Origin: an uncultured Ruminococcus sp.
Lineage (GTDB): Bacteria; Bacillota; Clostridia; Oscillospirales; Ruminococcaceae
Assembly (NCBI GenBank): GCA_947624295.1
Contig: CANQJV010000012.1
Span: 1 to 48,416 of the forward strand
Reading direction: 5' to 3'
Length of the DNA: 48,416 bases
In this document: piece by piece, positions 1-7,400 of the stretch
How the letters are laid out: every line of letters begins with the position of its first letter
Position numbering within the stretch: the first letter of the stretch is position 1
Position numbers and translations under genes: made by a program
The notes under the pieces: model-generated
Told to the model about the DNA's origin: nothing
Databases searched by the model: none
What the model saw: only the letters and a program-made list of their open reading frames with translations

Positions 1-792
1 AAAGTAAAGGTCTACAGCTTCAATAGTATCAAGCTTGTTATTAATTCCCAAAACTGTACTTTCGTTAATGCCATAAAATGAGATTTCTTTTAGCTCCGAA
101 ACTTTATCAAGTTGTTCTGTAAGTAGAGAATAATTTGATGTCGCTAATGCTTTTTCAAAAGCTTTTTTTGATACTGCTTCTATGCATTTAGCAGCATTAT
201 CCATTGACAAAAATATTTTGTCAATTCCATCTATCATTTTTACATCATCTAATTCAAGTAGAGTTGGAAGTTCTATTCTTTCCCAAACACTAACACCATT
301 ATCTCTTAAATTAAATGTAATAGCAAGAGTATTTTCCGTTGCATTTTCGATTGTTCCATATTTTGATACAAAATCGGCAGTATTAAATTCTCCAAAATAT
401 TTAGAAATTAAATCAATTATATCTGAGAACTCCATAAAGTCATTCATTTGTGTTTGAGTAACAAGCCCATATTCACTATTTTCAATAGCAGGCTCTAAAA
501 CGTCATAAATATTAGTCTCATTACACTTTCCACTATATAAAACAAGCTTTTCGTTCATTAAACACATATTTAATGTAATCATTTCTTTATATAAATTATT
601 TTCAAATTCAGAAATGTCTTCTGATTTGCTCCCGACATCTTTAATCCATGACTTTAAATATCTTATTTTTTTGTCAAAATCCATATTTAAAAGTATATCT
701 TTTATAATATCATTTTCTTTTTCTTCATCGTACACATTAATAAATTTACTTATATATTGAGCCATAACCCAATTTTTAAGATATTCTGACAT
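1..792 (-). CDS. Hypothetical partner protein, second cassette copy (partial, runs off left edge)
   Basis: An open frame of 264 codons reads without a stop from an ATG at 792 to the first base of the window, so the 3' end is missing. GGAGG sits about 5 nt before the ATG, inside the end of the preceding gene, which it overlaps by 17 bp. Its last ~40 residues (core SELKEIS-YGINESTVLGIN and following) are almost identical to the C-terminal region of the gene at 1168-2280, and bases 1-113 match 1369-1481 with only a few differences. The two also share an ELPTLL...MIDGI block upstream of that core. The N-terminal ~150 residues are unlike those of the neighbour. No family recognised, and no signal peptide or membrane segment seen. 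It appears to be the second partner gene of a duplicated two-gene cassette. Confidence 0.75.
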   Translation of the reverse strand, partial: MSEYLKNWVMAQYISKFINVYDEEKENDIIKDILLNMDFDKKIRYLKSWIKDVGSKSEDISEFENNLYKEMITLNMCLMNEKLVLYSGKCNETNIYDVLEPAIENSEYGLVTQTQMNDFMEFSDIIDLISKYFGEFNTADFVSKYGTIENATENTLAITFNLRDNGVSVWERIELPTLLELDDVKMIDGIDKIFLSMDNAAKCIEAVSKKAFEKALATSNYSLLTEQLDKVSELKEISFYGINESTVLGINNKLDTIEAVDLYF

Positions 793-1234
793 ACATACCT
801 CCATTACAATCAACAAAATTTATTTTTTCTTTATATTTAAAAGTGACATCTTTTACCCAAGATTGTGAAATTAAAAAATAAGCTTTAATTAAATTAGAAA
901 TCAGATAAATTAATTTATCTTCTTTACCCTCCAAAATTATATCAGCATATATATGTTCAATTGAACATTCCATTATATTTTTATTATTTTCTTCTAAATG
1001 ATAATAACGCAAATAAATTGTAATTACTTTTTCTTTCCATATTACTAAAAAAACAGCTGGTCTTAAGGTCATACCAATTATTGGAAAAAAATTAACATTT
1101 TCATTTGTATCAATTATTTGAAAGTTTAAATAAATTTCGTTTAATCTATCTTTTTTATAAGGATGTATTAAATGATATTTTGATATAAGTGTGTTCTTTT
1201 CGTGACTAGTAAATTTATTAAAAACAAAATCCAT
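776..1234 (-). CDS. Small immunity-like hypothetical protein, second cassette copy
   Basis: This 152-residue acidic/hydrophobic protein starts at an ATG with AAAGGAG 7 nt upstream. It shows weak similarity to the product of 2298-2792: both start M-x-FV-x-x-K, share a central beta-rich stretch around a VFLVIWKEKVI / VYFIFVKENIV segment, and have an N-(I/L)-I-K helix near the C terminus. It lies between two partner genes, overlapping the upstream one by 67 bp and the downstream one by 17 bp, which suggests translational coupling. Small intracellular proteins alternating with larger partners resemble immunity genes of toxin-immunity arrays, but no family was recognised and that role is inference from size and arrangement. 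Confidence 0.65.
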   Translation of the reverse strand: MDFVFNKFTSHEKNTLISKYHLIHPYKKDRLNEIYLNFQIIDTNENVNFFPIIGMTLRPAVFLVIWKEKVITIYLRYYHLEENNKNIMECSIEHIYADIILEGKEDKLIYLISNLIKAYFLISQSWVKDVTFKYKEKINFVDCNGGMYVRIS

Positions 1235-2280
1235 AAAAACATCTCCTTTGTTATGTTAACATAAACTCTGACATTGTCATCATCTTCTGTTATGGAATGT
1301 GCAATATAGAAAGTATCGCCAAAATTTTGTGCATTAATGCAATCAAGTTCATTAAAATCACGTTTTGTAAAGTAAAGGTCTACAGCTTCAATAGTATCAA
1401 GCTTGTTATTAATTCCCAAAACTGTACTTTCGTTAATGCCATAAAGTGAGATTTCTTTTAGCTCCGAAATTTTGTCAAGTTTGTTGGATAAATTTTTTAT
1501 ATTTGCTTCATCTTCTGCTGAACCCGTAATTCCGCTAAACGCATTATTACATATCTCAATTAAAGAGTTAAAAATTTCAACCAAGTCTGCCTCGCTGTCA
1601 AAAGAACGGTTAGATAAAAACAAAGATGTTTCTATTCCATCTATCATAGTAACTTTAGAACTGTTAAGCAAAGTCGGAAGTTCTGTAAGAACAAAAACAT
1701 TGTCAGTTCCGCTTGTTTCATTTCCAATAAACAGTGCATTCTCCGAAGCGTTTGCACCTACAATTTTTTCTGAACAGTAATCAAAAACTGTCAATAATCC
1801 TTCTATTTCATTTCCATTATAATCTTTTATATATTTTGAACGTTCACTATATAAATTGTATCTTTGAGGATCATCACCTAAAATATTACACATTATAAAA
1901 TTTCTTGTATCCTTCGTTTTTCCAGTATATTTTTCATCCTTTTTCAATCTTTTTGAAATAGCAGAATATATTATTGATGTATTTAATAAATCACCCATTT
2001 CTGTATGACTCATGATATAGAATTCTGAATTAGGTTGCTTATAAACTTCTAAAAGAACTTTATGCATACCACCACAATAAGTAACGATTTTCTTCGCATT
2101 AGGATTATCACCCTTATTCTTTTTATCAATATGAGTACCTTTATTTATAGATAATTCATCTATTTTTTCATACAATGCCCTTAGGAATCTTTCTAAATCA
2201 CCTTTATTCGTGAGTGAACTTAAAGGCTCCCAATTAATTATAAAATCTGTGAAATCATTATAATCAGTACGTCCTGACAT
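1168..2280 (-). CDS. Hypothetical partner protein, first cassette copy
   Basis: The protein has 370 residues with no signal peptide or transmembrane segment. The N-terminal ~190 residues are charged and unrecognised. The C-terminal half contains the ELPTLL...MIDGI block and the SELKEIS-YGINESTVLGIN core shared with the truncated gene at 1-792. Beyond the core it has a segment (FGDTFYIAHSITEDDDNVRVYV) that would lie off-window in the paralog. The frame continues 67 bp into the next gene, past its ribosome binding site, adding a hydrophobic tail (FLWILFLINLL) that looks unlike the rest. A truncated or shifted original C terminus is possible. A conserved C terminus with a variable N terminus is the reverse of typical polymorphic toxins. 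Function unknown. Confidence 0.7.
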   Translation of the reverse strand: MSGRTDYNDFTDFIINWEPLSSLTNKGDLERFLRALYEKIDELSINKGTHIDKKNKGDNPNAKKIVTYCGGMHKVLLEVYKQPNSEFYIMSHTEMGDLLNTSIIYSAISKRLKKDEKYTGKTKDTRNFIMCNILGDDPQRYNLYSERSKYIKDYNGNEIEGLLTVFDYCSEKIVGANASENALFIGNETSGTDNVFVLTELPTLLNSSKVTMIDGIETSLFLSNRSFDSEADLVEIFNSLIEICNNAFSGITGSAEDEANIKNLSNKLDKISELKEISLYGINESTVLGINNKLDTIEAVDLYFTKRDFNELDCINAQNFGDTFYIAHSITEDDDNVRVYVNITKEMFLWILFLINLLVTKRTHLYQNII

Positions 2281-2297
2281 TTTATTATACTCCTTTT

Positions 2298-2792
2298 TTA
2301 GATTACAATGTATTTTGTATCCATTTCTTTTGGAAATTCATTAACAATTTTTTCTTGAAAAGATATTTTAAGTGCTTTTTCAATAACTTTAATGATATTA
2401 TTATAGTTCATATCTATTTTTTCAGAAACCAAAATACTTTCGATTTCAATATAGTTGGAAATTTCGTTTGCTTCAAATATAACTATATTTTCTTTAACAA
2501 AAATAAAATATACAGAATAAGAATTATGAAAATCTGCAAACGGTTCACCAGAACAATTAGTAAATCCATATTGTACTAATAAAATATCATTGTCGTAATC
2601 TTTTGCCCACATATCAGGAAACTTGTAATGGTCGAGAAAGAAAAAATCGGGGTAGAAATTATAAGTATTATCTTCCTTGAATTTCTTGTCCATAAAGTTT
2701 ATAGCATTTTCAAGCCATTTTTCTGCATCTTTAAGCTTGATTTTTAAATTTTCCTTTTCCTCTTCAGGAATCTTTTCATAAACAAAAGCCAT
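2298..2792 (-). CDS. Small immunity-like hypothetical protein, first cassette copy
   Basis: A 164-residue soluble acidic protein, first gene of the left-hand cassette array, 17 bp ahead of its partner gene. GAAGG lies 7 nt upstream of the ATG. It is rich in aromatic residues (NFYPDFFFLDHYKFPDMW) and has alternating beta segments and a C-terminal helix. It is a distant relative of the 776-1234 product (see that entry). It resembles SUKH/Imm-type immunity proteins only in size and character, and no motif confirms such a family. It lies downstream of agrD in the same orientation, separated by 235 bp. Confidence 0.65.
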   Translation of the reverse strand: MAFVYEKIPEEEKENLKIKLKDAEKWLENAINFMDKKFKEDNTYNFYPDFFFLDHYKFPDMWAKDYDNDILLVQYGFTNCSGEPFADFHNSYSVYFIFVKENIVIFEANEISNYIEIESILVSEKIDMNYNNIIKVIEKALKISFQEKIVNEFPKEMDTKYIVI

Positions 2793-2914
2793 AAAAATAC
2801 CTTCATTCTAAATAATGAGCTGTTCTCCAAACAAACTCATGTCCGCTAACAGAACCCAATACCGAAAACAATTTCTCAATATGAATAACCTATTCATTTT
2901 TTTATCAGTCAGAA

Positions 2915-2931
2915 GGCGAACTAAGTTCGCC
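2915..2931. repeat. Short palindrome in the agrD-cassette gap
   Basis: GGCGAA-CTAAG-TTCGCC is a 6-bp stem with a 5-base loop in the 235-bp gap between agrD and the cassette genes. No T-tract follows on either strand, so it is not a convincing terminator. It may be an intergenic palindromic repeat. I see no gene in the rest of this gap. Confidence 0.4.
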
Positions 2932-3027
2932 CCTATACATAAAACAACGCAGACCTGCCACTTTGTAAACTTTGAATATCTTTGTTATTTTTCAATATTT
3001 CTGACTTTTTGGATAATCCATTAAACC

Positions 3028-3183
3028 TTACTTGGTTTTATTCTTTTCTGCCATTGCTCTTACAGCCTCGGGAACTTTCGGCTGATATGAATCGAGAATT
3101 GATGTAGCACCGCAAGATTTCACAGCAATCTTTTCGCTCATTTTTGCACTGAGTTTAAGAAGCTTTTCTGTTACTTTTTTCAT
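3028..3183 (-). CDS. agrD: AgrD-type cyclic (thio)lactone autoinducer precursor peptide
   Basis: A 51-residue peptide begins MKKVTEKLLKLSAKMSEK and contains the block CGATSILDSYQPKVPEAV. It has the three-part plan of AgrD precursors: an amphipathic basic N-terminal helix, a short central peptide with a Cys/Ser nucleophile, and a tail with the Y-Q-P-K-x-P signature of the clostridial cyclic lactone autoinducer family. AAAGGAGG sits 10 nt before the ATG. The start overlaps the end of agrB by 29 bp, as expected for a processing enzyme and its substrate. AgrB would cut after the macrocycle (around the SILDSY segment) and close the ring. Whether the Cys or the Ser closes the ring cannot be told from sequence. 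Confidence 0.88.
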   Translation of the reverse strand: MKKVTEKLLKLSAKMSEKIAVKSCGATSILDSYQPKVPEAVRAMAEKNKTK

Positions 3184-3757
3184 AAAGTATTTTCCTCCTT
3201 TCCTGAATTTTTGGAATTATAATTAATATGGCTATAACCAACAATGTAAGTGAGGAAACAATTGATATTTTTGGGAAATAACTGTATCCTGACAAAATTA
3301 GTATTGTCAATGTTATTGCCATAATAATTGATATTTTTCTGTTTCTTGTCCTTTCTTCCTTTGTCAGCGGAGCGTAAATATGCTCAATCGGAGAAAATAA
3401 AAAAACAGTAATCAAATAGATAAATAAAAATGCAAATTGCAGAATTATTGAATTAAATAAGTATTTTGAAGCAATAAGCACAGATAAACAGCATATTAAT
3501 AAAGTCAGCTTGCATTTAAAATGTGTATCGGCGTGATAACCGCCTGTAAAAAAGCGAACTCCGACAAACAGACAATAAAACAATATTGCTTCTGCAATTG
3601 CTTTTAAAATGATACCTGATGCCAATACAAGTAAAAAGCCGACTATTGTAGAAATTATTATCTCAAATCCATATTGACATACAGGCAATCTTTCTTCATC
3701 AATAATTTTATTTTTATATAAAAACAAAGCTATAAAGTTGCTCAGAAATGAAATCAT
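3155..3757 (-). CDS. agrB: AgrB-type peptide-processing membrane endopeptidase
   Basis: A 200-residue polytopic membrane protein of the accessory gene regulator B family. It has the family signature RFFTGGYHADTHFKC. H75 and C82 are spaced seven residues apart like the catalytic His and Cys of characterised AgrB cysteine endopeptidases. Several hydrophobic helices surround this motif. It cleaves the AgrD precursor and forms the cyclic peptide at the membrane. It overlaps agrD at its 3' end and has its own promoter with tandem operator-like repeats. GGTGATGAG lies just before the ATG. Confidence 0.93.
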   Translation of the reverse strand: MISFLSNFIALFLYKNKIIDEERLPVCQYGFEIIISTIVGFLLVLASGIILKAIAEAILFYCLFVGVRFFTGGYHADTHFKCKLTLLICCLSVLIASKYLFNSIILQFAFLFIYLITVFLFSPIEHIYAPLTKEERTRNRKISIIMAITLTILILSGYSYFPKISIVSSLTLLVIAILIIIPKIQERRKILYEKSNRKAS

Positions 3758-3776
3758 ACTCTCATCACCAATGTTT

Positions 3777-3845
3777 ATTATAGCTCTTAGTTATTTAATA
3801 GTCAATATTTGTGGCATAAACTACATTTTTGTGGCATAAACTACA
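3777..3845 (-). promoter_or_regulatory. agrBD promoter with two tandem operator-like repeats
   Basis: Read on the minus strand, a -35 TTGACT (3800-3805) and -10 TATAAT (3777-3782) are separated by exactly 17 bp, about 20 bp before the agrB start. Immediately upstream of the -35 are two perfect direct copies of an 18-base unit whose core on this strand is TAGTTTATGCCACA (3808-3825 and 3828-3845, period 20 bp). LytTR-type regulators such as AgrA bind paired direct repeats about two helical turns apart just upstream of -35 boxes. This is therefore the expected autoinduction site. Binding itself is inferred. Confidence 0.8.
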
Positions 3846-3858
3846 CGTTTTTTTAAAT

Positions 3859-5151
3859 TTATTTTTCAAGTGAAACATAAACATAAAATGTATTAGCTTT
3901 CTGTTTAAAATTTATCATTCCATTATATTTATCTACAATGTCCCTTACGGATTTCAGACCTACTCCATGAAGTTCTTTATTGCTTTTGCTTGTAAATAAA
4001 TTTGGATTTTCATCTAATACATCTATCTCAACGGTATTGCTTATTTCTATACAATAATAGCCCGCATCGCTCCATATTTTAAGCATAATCTCTGAATTAC
4101 CAGAATTTCTGTCACAAGCTTCTATAGCATTGTCAAGCAAGTTGGCAAGCAAAATACCCGCATCAAGTTCTTTAATATTATCCATTTCATTTAAAATCAC
4201 ACACTTCATAGTAAATCCCTTGCGTTCAGCTAATCCAACCTTTGAATTTATTACTGCACCTAACATTTTTCTTTCAATCTTTACATAACTGACAATCTGA
4301 TTAATTTTATCCTCTGATAGTTCATTTAAATAATCAATCAATTCTTTATTGTTACCTTGTTCTGCCAGCTCTAATGCACAAGATATATAGCTTTTAATAT
4401 CATGACGTATTTTTACCGTTTCATCATATTTAATTTCAAGATTACGAATACTGTCTTCCTGCATTTCTATTTGTTTTTGCATCAGAGATATATTTTTCTC
4501 TTTTGTATTCTTATTGCTTATATAAATTATTGTATAATACTGAACGATGTTAAGCAGAAGTACACACAAGAGAATAATAAGAAAATCATTATAATACTCT
4601 TGTGTGTTGTAAATTATATTTCTGACAATTGAAATTAAAATGCCTGAAACAATTAATGTTGATGATATCATAAACAGTTCAATCCGATGCAGCATAAGTG
4701 TATATTTTCGCTTGAAAGAAATGATAATGCTTGATAAAATCAAATACATTGATTTTGTTATCAATACTGCTAAAAAACGAGAAAAAGTACTTTTAGTTAC
4801 AAGTTCTCTGTATTCGACGCCTAATATTCGACTGAGAATTGTAAAAGTACACAAGTCTGTCATAGCAAGAATCAAAAATGCAATAATTGATATTAATAAA
4901 TGCTCTAATAAGTTTCCTTGATAAAATGTTCTTAATATCAACATAAGCAATGAGATAAATAAAATGAAAGTCATTGCCCATGATAAATCAACTGCCGTCA
5001 TTGCAATACTAAACCCAAATATCAACGCAAATGAAATCGTTATATAGATTAACTTGCTGAATTTAGGCTTCACATCGAAATATCCTGATATAAATCCTGT
5101 AATGACCATTGACTCAATTAAATTATAAATTGTTTCCATCATATAATTCAT
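3859..5151 (-). CDS. agrC: AgrC-type sensor histidine kinase (GHKL family)
   Basis: 430 residues. The N-terminal ~210 are six or seven hydrophobic helices forming the peptide sensor. A coiled linker follows, then an H-box (KIRHDIKSYI, phospho-accepting His) and a GHKL ATPase domain with an N-box (LLANLLDNAIEAC) and G-box (HGVGLKSVRDIV). This is the AgrC/HPK10 plan. It starts 1 nt after the agrA stop with GGAGGAAT within the last agrA codons, so the two are translated from one message. It should sense the mature AgrD-derived peptide and phosphorylate AgrA. Confidence 0.9.
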   Translation of the reverse strand: MNYMMETIYNLIESMVITGFISGYFDVKPKFSKLIYITISFALIFGFSIAMTAVDLSWAMTFILFISLLMLILRTFYQGNLLEHLLISIIAFLILAMTDLCTFTILSRILGVEYRELVTKSTFSRFLAVLITKSMYLILSSIIISFKRKYTLMLHRIELFMISSTLIVSGILISIVRNIIYNTQEYYNDFLIILLCVLLLNIVQYYTIIYISNKNTKEKNISLMQKQIEMQEDSIRNLEIKYDETVKIRHDIKSYISCALELAEQGNNKELIDYLNELSEDKINQIVSYVKIERKMLGAVINSKVGLAERKGFTMKCVILNEMDNIKELDAGILLANLLDNAIEACDRNSGNSEIMLKIWSDAGYYCIEISNTVEIDVLDENPNLFTSKSNKELHGVGLKSVRDIVDKYNGMINFKQKANTFYVYVSLEK

Positions 5152-5152
5152 G

Positions 5153-5872
5153 TTATTCCTCCATCATTGAAAAATGCTGAAATCTGTCTCTTATCTCCTT
5201 AACCTTATGAGGATTAATATCTATAGGTTTCCCTTCTTTAAGTTCAACATTGTTTTTATTTATTTTATAAATATATCTGAAATTCACAAGAAAACTTTTA
5301 TGTATGCGAATAAAGCCTTTTTTCTCGAATTGCTCAGATAACGTTTTCATGCTTAATTCCTTTCCTCGCTCTCTTTTCAGTTTATATTTATTATCAGTAA
5401 TATGCATATAAATATCATGCCCCATACTTTCAAAGTAAATTATATCAGATACCGAAACAGAACTTTCTTCATATATTGTCTTAAAGAAATAAATCTCTCT
5501 TATTTTGCTTAATTCTTTTTTATACTCATCAATGATATAATCAATATCTTTTTCTAAATAACTTTTTCTGACAAATCCAAAAGGCTTGAAACGAAAAGAA
5601 CGAAATACCAGATGTTCTAAATGAGAAATGAAAACTATAGTAATATTAGGTTTCACAAATGTTAAAGTTTCAGCAAGTTCAAACCCATTTATTTCAGGCA
5701 TATCAATATCCAGAAAAATAATATCGTATATTGATTTTTCTATTTTTCGTGCAAAGTCTCTGCTGCTTTCATAAACATCTAAAAATATTTCTTCATCTAT
5801 ACTTTCTTTGATCAATCGGCTTACTTGATTTAAAATTATTTTTTCATCATCCACAATAGCAATCCTAATCAT
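5153..5872 (-). CDS. agrA: AgrA-type LytTR response regulator
   Basis: 239 residues. A CheY-like receiver begins IRIAIVDDE, with the phospho-acceptor Asp in FLDIDMPEING. A C-terminal LytTR DNA-binding domain has the typical block IRIHKSFLVNFRYI. I place the start at the ATG at 5872, preceded by GAGGTGA 6 nt upstream. A start 21 nt further up (5893) would sit against the proposed -10 box. It is the first gene of an agrA-agrC unit, and the order A-C-B-D differs from the B-D-C-A order of staphylococci. Likely target: the repeats upstream of agrB. Confidence 0.9.
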   Translation of the reverse strand: MIRIAIVDDEKIILNQVSRLIKESIDEEIFLDVYESSRDFARKIEKSIYDIIFLDIDMPEINGFELAETLTFVKPNITIVFISHLEHLVFRSFRFKPFGFVRKSYLEKDIDYIIDEYKKELSKIREIYFFKTIYEESSVSVSDIIYFESMGHDIYMHITDNKYKLKRERGKELSMKTLSEQFEKKGFIRIHKSFLVNFRYIYKINKNNVELKEGKPIDINPHKVKEIRDRFQHFSMMEE

Positions 5873-5893
5873 ATAAATCACCTCATACCTCAT

Positions 5894-5955
5894 ATAATAC
5901 CATATTTTTACAATAAATTCAATATATACTGCATAAATTCTGTGGTATAATTAAG
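5894..5955 (-). promoter_or_regulatory. agrAC promoter with possible degenerate operator
   Basis: On the minus strand, TTGAAT (5917-5922) and TATTAT (5894-5899) are spaced 17 bp, leaving a leader of only ~15 nt before agrA. Directly upstream is TTATGC at the same distance from the -35 as in the agrBD promoter. A further TTATACCACA lies 14 bp beyond (5941-5950 region), resembling the TTATGCCACA operator core. The match is imperfect and the spacing differs from the 20-bp period at agrBD. Confidence 0.55.
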
Positions 5956-5974
5956 ATATGAACCGAAAAATTTC

Positions 5975-5993
5975 TTTCGTCAATTCCGCACAT
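5975..5993 (+). repeat. Left copy of 19-bp inverted repeat flanking the integrase gene
   Basis: The sequence TTTCGTCAATTCCGCACAT here is repeated exactly, in inverse orientation, at 7348-7366, on the other side of the integrase gene. Extra CGTCA/TGACG motifs occur beside both copies. Probable integrase arm-type or regulatory binding sites. Confidence 0.7.
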
Positions 5994-6072
5994 ATATGAC
6001 TATTATACTGAAATTTATCGAATTTACGTCATTTTCTGAAAACAGCATGACAAAATTCTGACGGCAGATAAA

Positions 6073-7173
6073 TTAAGCAGTAAGTGCAAGACGATTTACA
6101 TAATTCTGTTTCATCTGCATTGATGAGTGTACATAGCGATTCAAAGTTATTGATGCGTCGGCGTGTCCGAGAAGTTCGCTCAGGGTTTTTGCATCAAAGC
6201 CGTTTTCAATACATACAGTTGCATAAGTGTGACGGAGCAGATGAAAAGGAATATTTCGTACCTGACAGGTTTTAAGAACTGCCTTGAAACGATACTGCAT
6301 TGTGCGTGGTTCAACGGGTTTGACAGTACTGGAAATCAAAAACAATCTGTCATCTTTTTTATTTTGCGATAATAATTTCAGAAGAAATGCAGGAATTGGT
6401 ACAGTACGAATTGAAGTCTTACTCTTCGGAGAACCGATGACGACTTCCGAACTGCCACGCCTGTTGATTCTCTGGACAGTCCTTCTGACGGAAAGCGTTT
6501 CAGCTGAAAAATCAATATCGCCCCAAGTCAGACCGCATAATTCACCCACACGAAGTCCTGTAAATAAACAAAGCAGAATAGCCAGATTTGTACTGGTCAG
6601 ATTGTGCAGAAGATACTGTTCAAGTCGCTTGCGTTCTGAAAAATTCAGTACGTTCAATTGCTTCCGTTCTACTTTTGGCATAGTAAAATTAGTGGATTTT
6701 ACGCCGTATTCCTGCACTGCATACTGTTCAATGCTGTGATACACACGCATAATATCACGAACTGTTTTTGCCGATAATCCGCCGTGTCCGTCCAGTCGAC
6801 CGAATTGAAGTTTGCTGTGGACAAAATTGTTTAATTTTTGAGTGGTCAAGCCTGAAAAATATTCTCCACCGAGCACTGGAAGAATATGTTTGCTGACAAT
6901 ATTTGAATAATTTGCATAACTTGACTCCTTAACACGCAGTTTTGCAGAACAAAGCCACTGTTCCGCTGCCTCACGAACAGTGAGTTTTATCGCAGAAACA
7001 GGCTGATTATGCTTGATAGAGTACACTTTAACCATTTTTTCTTTGACTTCCGAAAGCGTTCTGGCATACACAGATTTATATTTCAACGTGCCGTTTTCCC
7101 TGTATCCAACAGGCACACGACCTTCATAGCGACCGTCCTTGCGTTTATAAATATTACTTCCTTTTCGAGCCAT
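6073..7173 (-). CDS. int: Tyrosine site-specific recombinase (ICE integrase)
   Basis: 366 residues. The N-terminal AP2-like arm-binding region (KRKDGRYEGRVPVGYRENG) and SAM-like core-binding domain are followed by a catalytic domain. The catalytic domain shows the Arg box (TGLRVGELCGL), HLLRHTYAT (H-x-x-R), LGHADASIT and the nucleophile Tyr in LNRYVHSS. This is the Tn916/phage integrase plan. It would integrate and excise the element. The gene lies between perfect 19-bp inverted repeats, points leftward toward agr, and has its own promoter. AGGAGGAG lies 7 nt before the ATG. No excisionase was recognised beside it. Confidence 0.95.
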   Translation of the reverse strand: MARKGSNIYKRKDGRYEGRVPVGYRENGTLKYKSVYARTLSEVKEKMVKVYSIKHNQPVSAIKLTVREAAEQWLCSAKLRVKESSYANYSNIVSKHILPVLGGEYFSGLTTQKLNNFVHSKLQFGRLDGHGGLSAKTVRDIMRVYHSIEQYAVQEYGVKSTNFTMPKVERKQLNVLNFSERKRLEQYLLHNLTSTNLAILLCLFTGLRVGELCGLTWGDIDFSAETLSVRRTVQRINRRGSSEVVIGSPKSKTSIRTVPIPAFLLKLLSQNKKDDRLFLISSTVKPVEPRTMQYRFKAVLKTCQVRNIPFHLLRHTYATVCIENGFDAKTLSELLGHADASITLNRYVHSSMQMKQNYVNRLALTA

Positions 7174-7301
7174 AAATAACTCCTCCTGACGATTTTTCAG
7201 ACGGCAGAACCGTCCGATTTATATATCCAAATTTGATTTTTATCTATAATTTTACATAAAATTTCAGAAAACCCCTTTACTTTTTTCAAAAATCTGATAT
7301 A

Positions 7302-7331
7302 ATAATATCAAAAGCAATCCGTTTTCGTCAA
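7302..7331 (-). promoter_or_regulatory. Probable integrase promoter
   Basis: On the minus strand TTGACG (7326-7331) and TATTAT (7302-7307) are spaced 18 bp, about 125 nt before the integrase start. The -35 box overlaps one of the CGTCA-type motifs near the right 19-bp inverted repeat, which would allow the integrase to autoregulate. That is inference. Confidence 0.5.
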
Positions 7332-7347
7332 AAAAATCGTGACGTAA

Positions 7348-7366
7348 ATGTGCGGAATTGACGAAA
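7348..7366 (-). repeat. Right copy of 19-bp inverted repeat flanking the integrase gene
   Basis: Exact inverse of 5975-5993. It abuts the terminator of the relaxase gene and lies just upstream of the proposed integrase promoter. Confidence 0.7.
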
Positions 7367-7395
7367 AAGGCAGATTCCATTCACGAATCTGCCTT
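7364..7395 (-). terminator. Rho-independent terminator after the relaxase gene
   Basis: An 11-bp perfect stem (AAGGCAGATTC / GAATCTGCCTT) with a 7-base loop is followed on the minus strand by TTTTT. It begins 5 bp after the relaxase stop codon. Confidence 0.85.
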
Positions 7396-7400
7396 GTATT

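Noticed and set aside
2815..3024. Plus-strand open frame between agrD and the cassettes
   Set aside because: No ribosome binding site and no protein character; it runs across an intergenic palindrome.
5873..5893. Upstream start for the AgrA-type regulator
   Set aside because: The earlier ATG sits against the proposed -10 box, and the ATG at 5872 has a good GAGGTGA site and starts right before the receiver domain.
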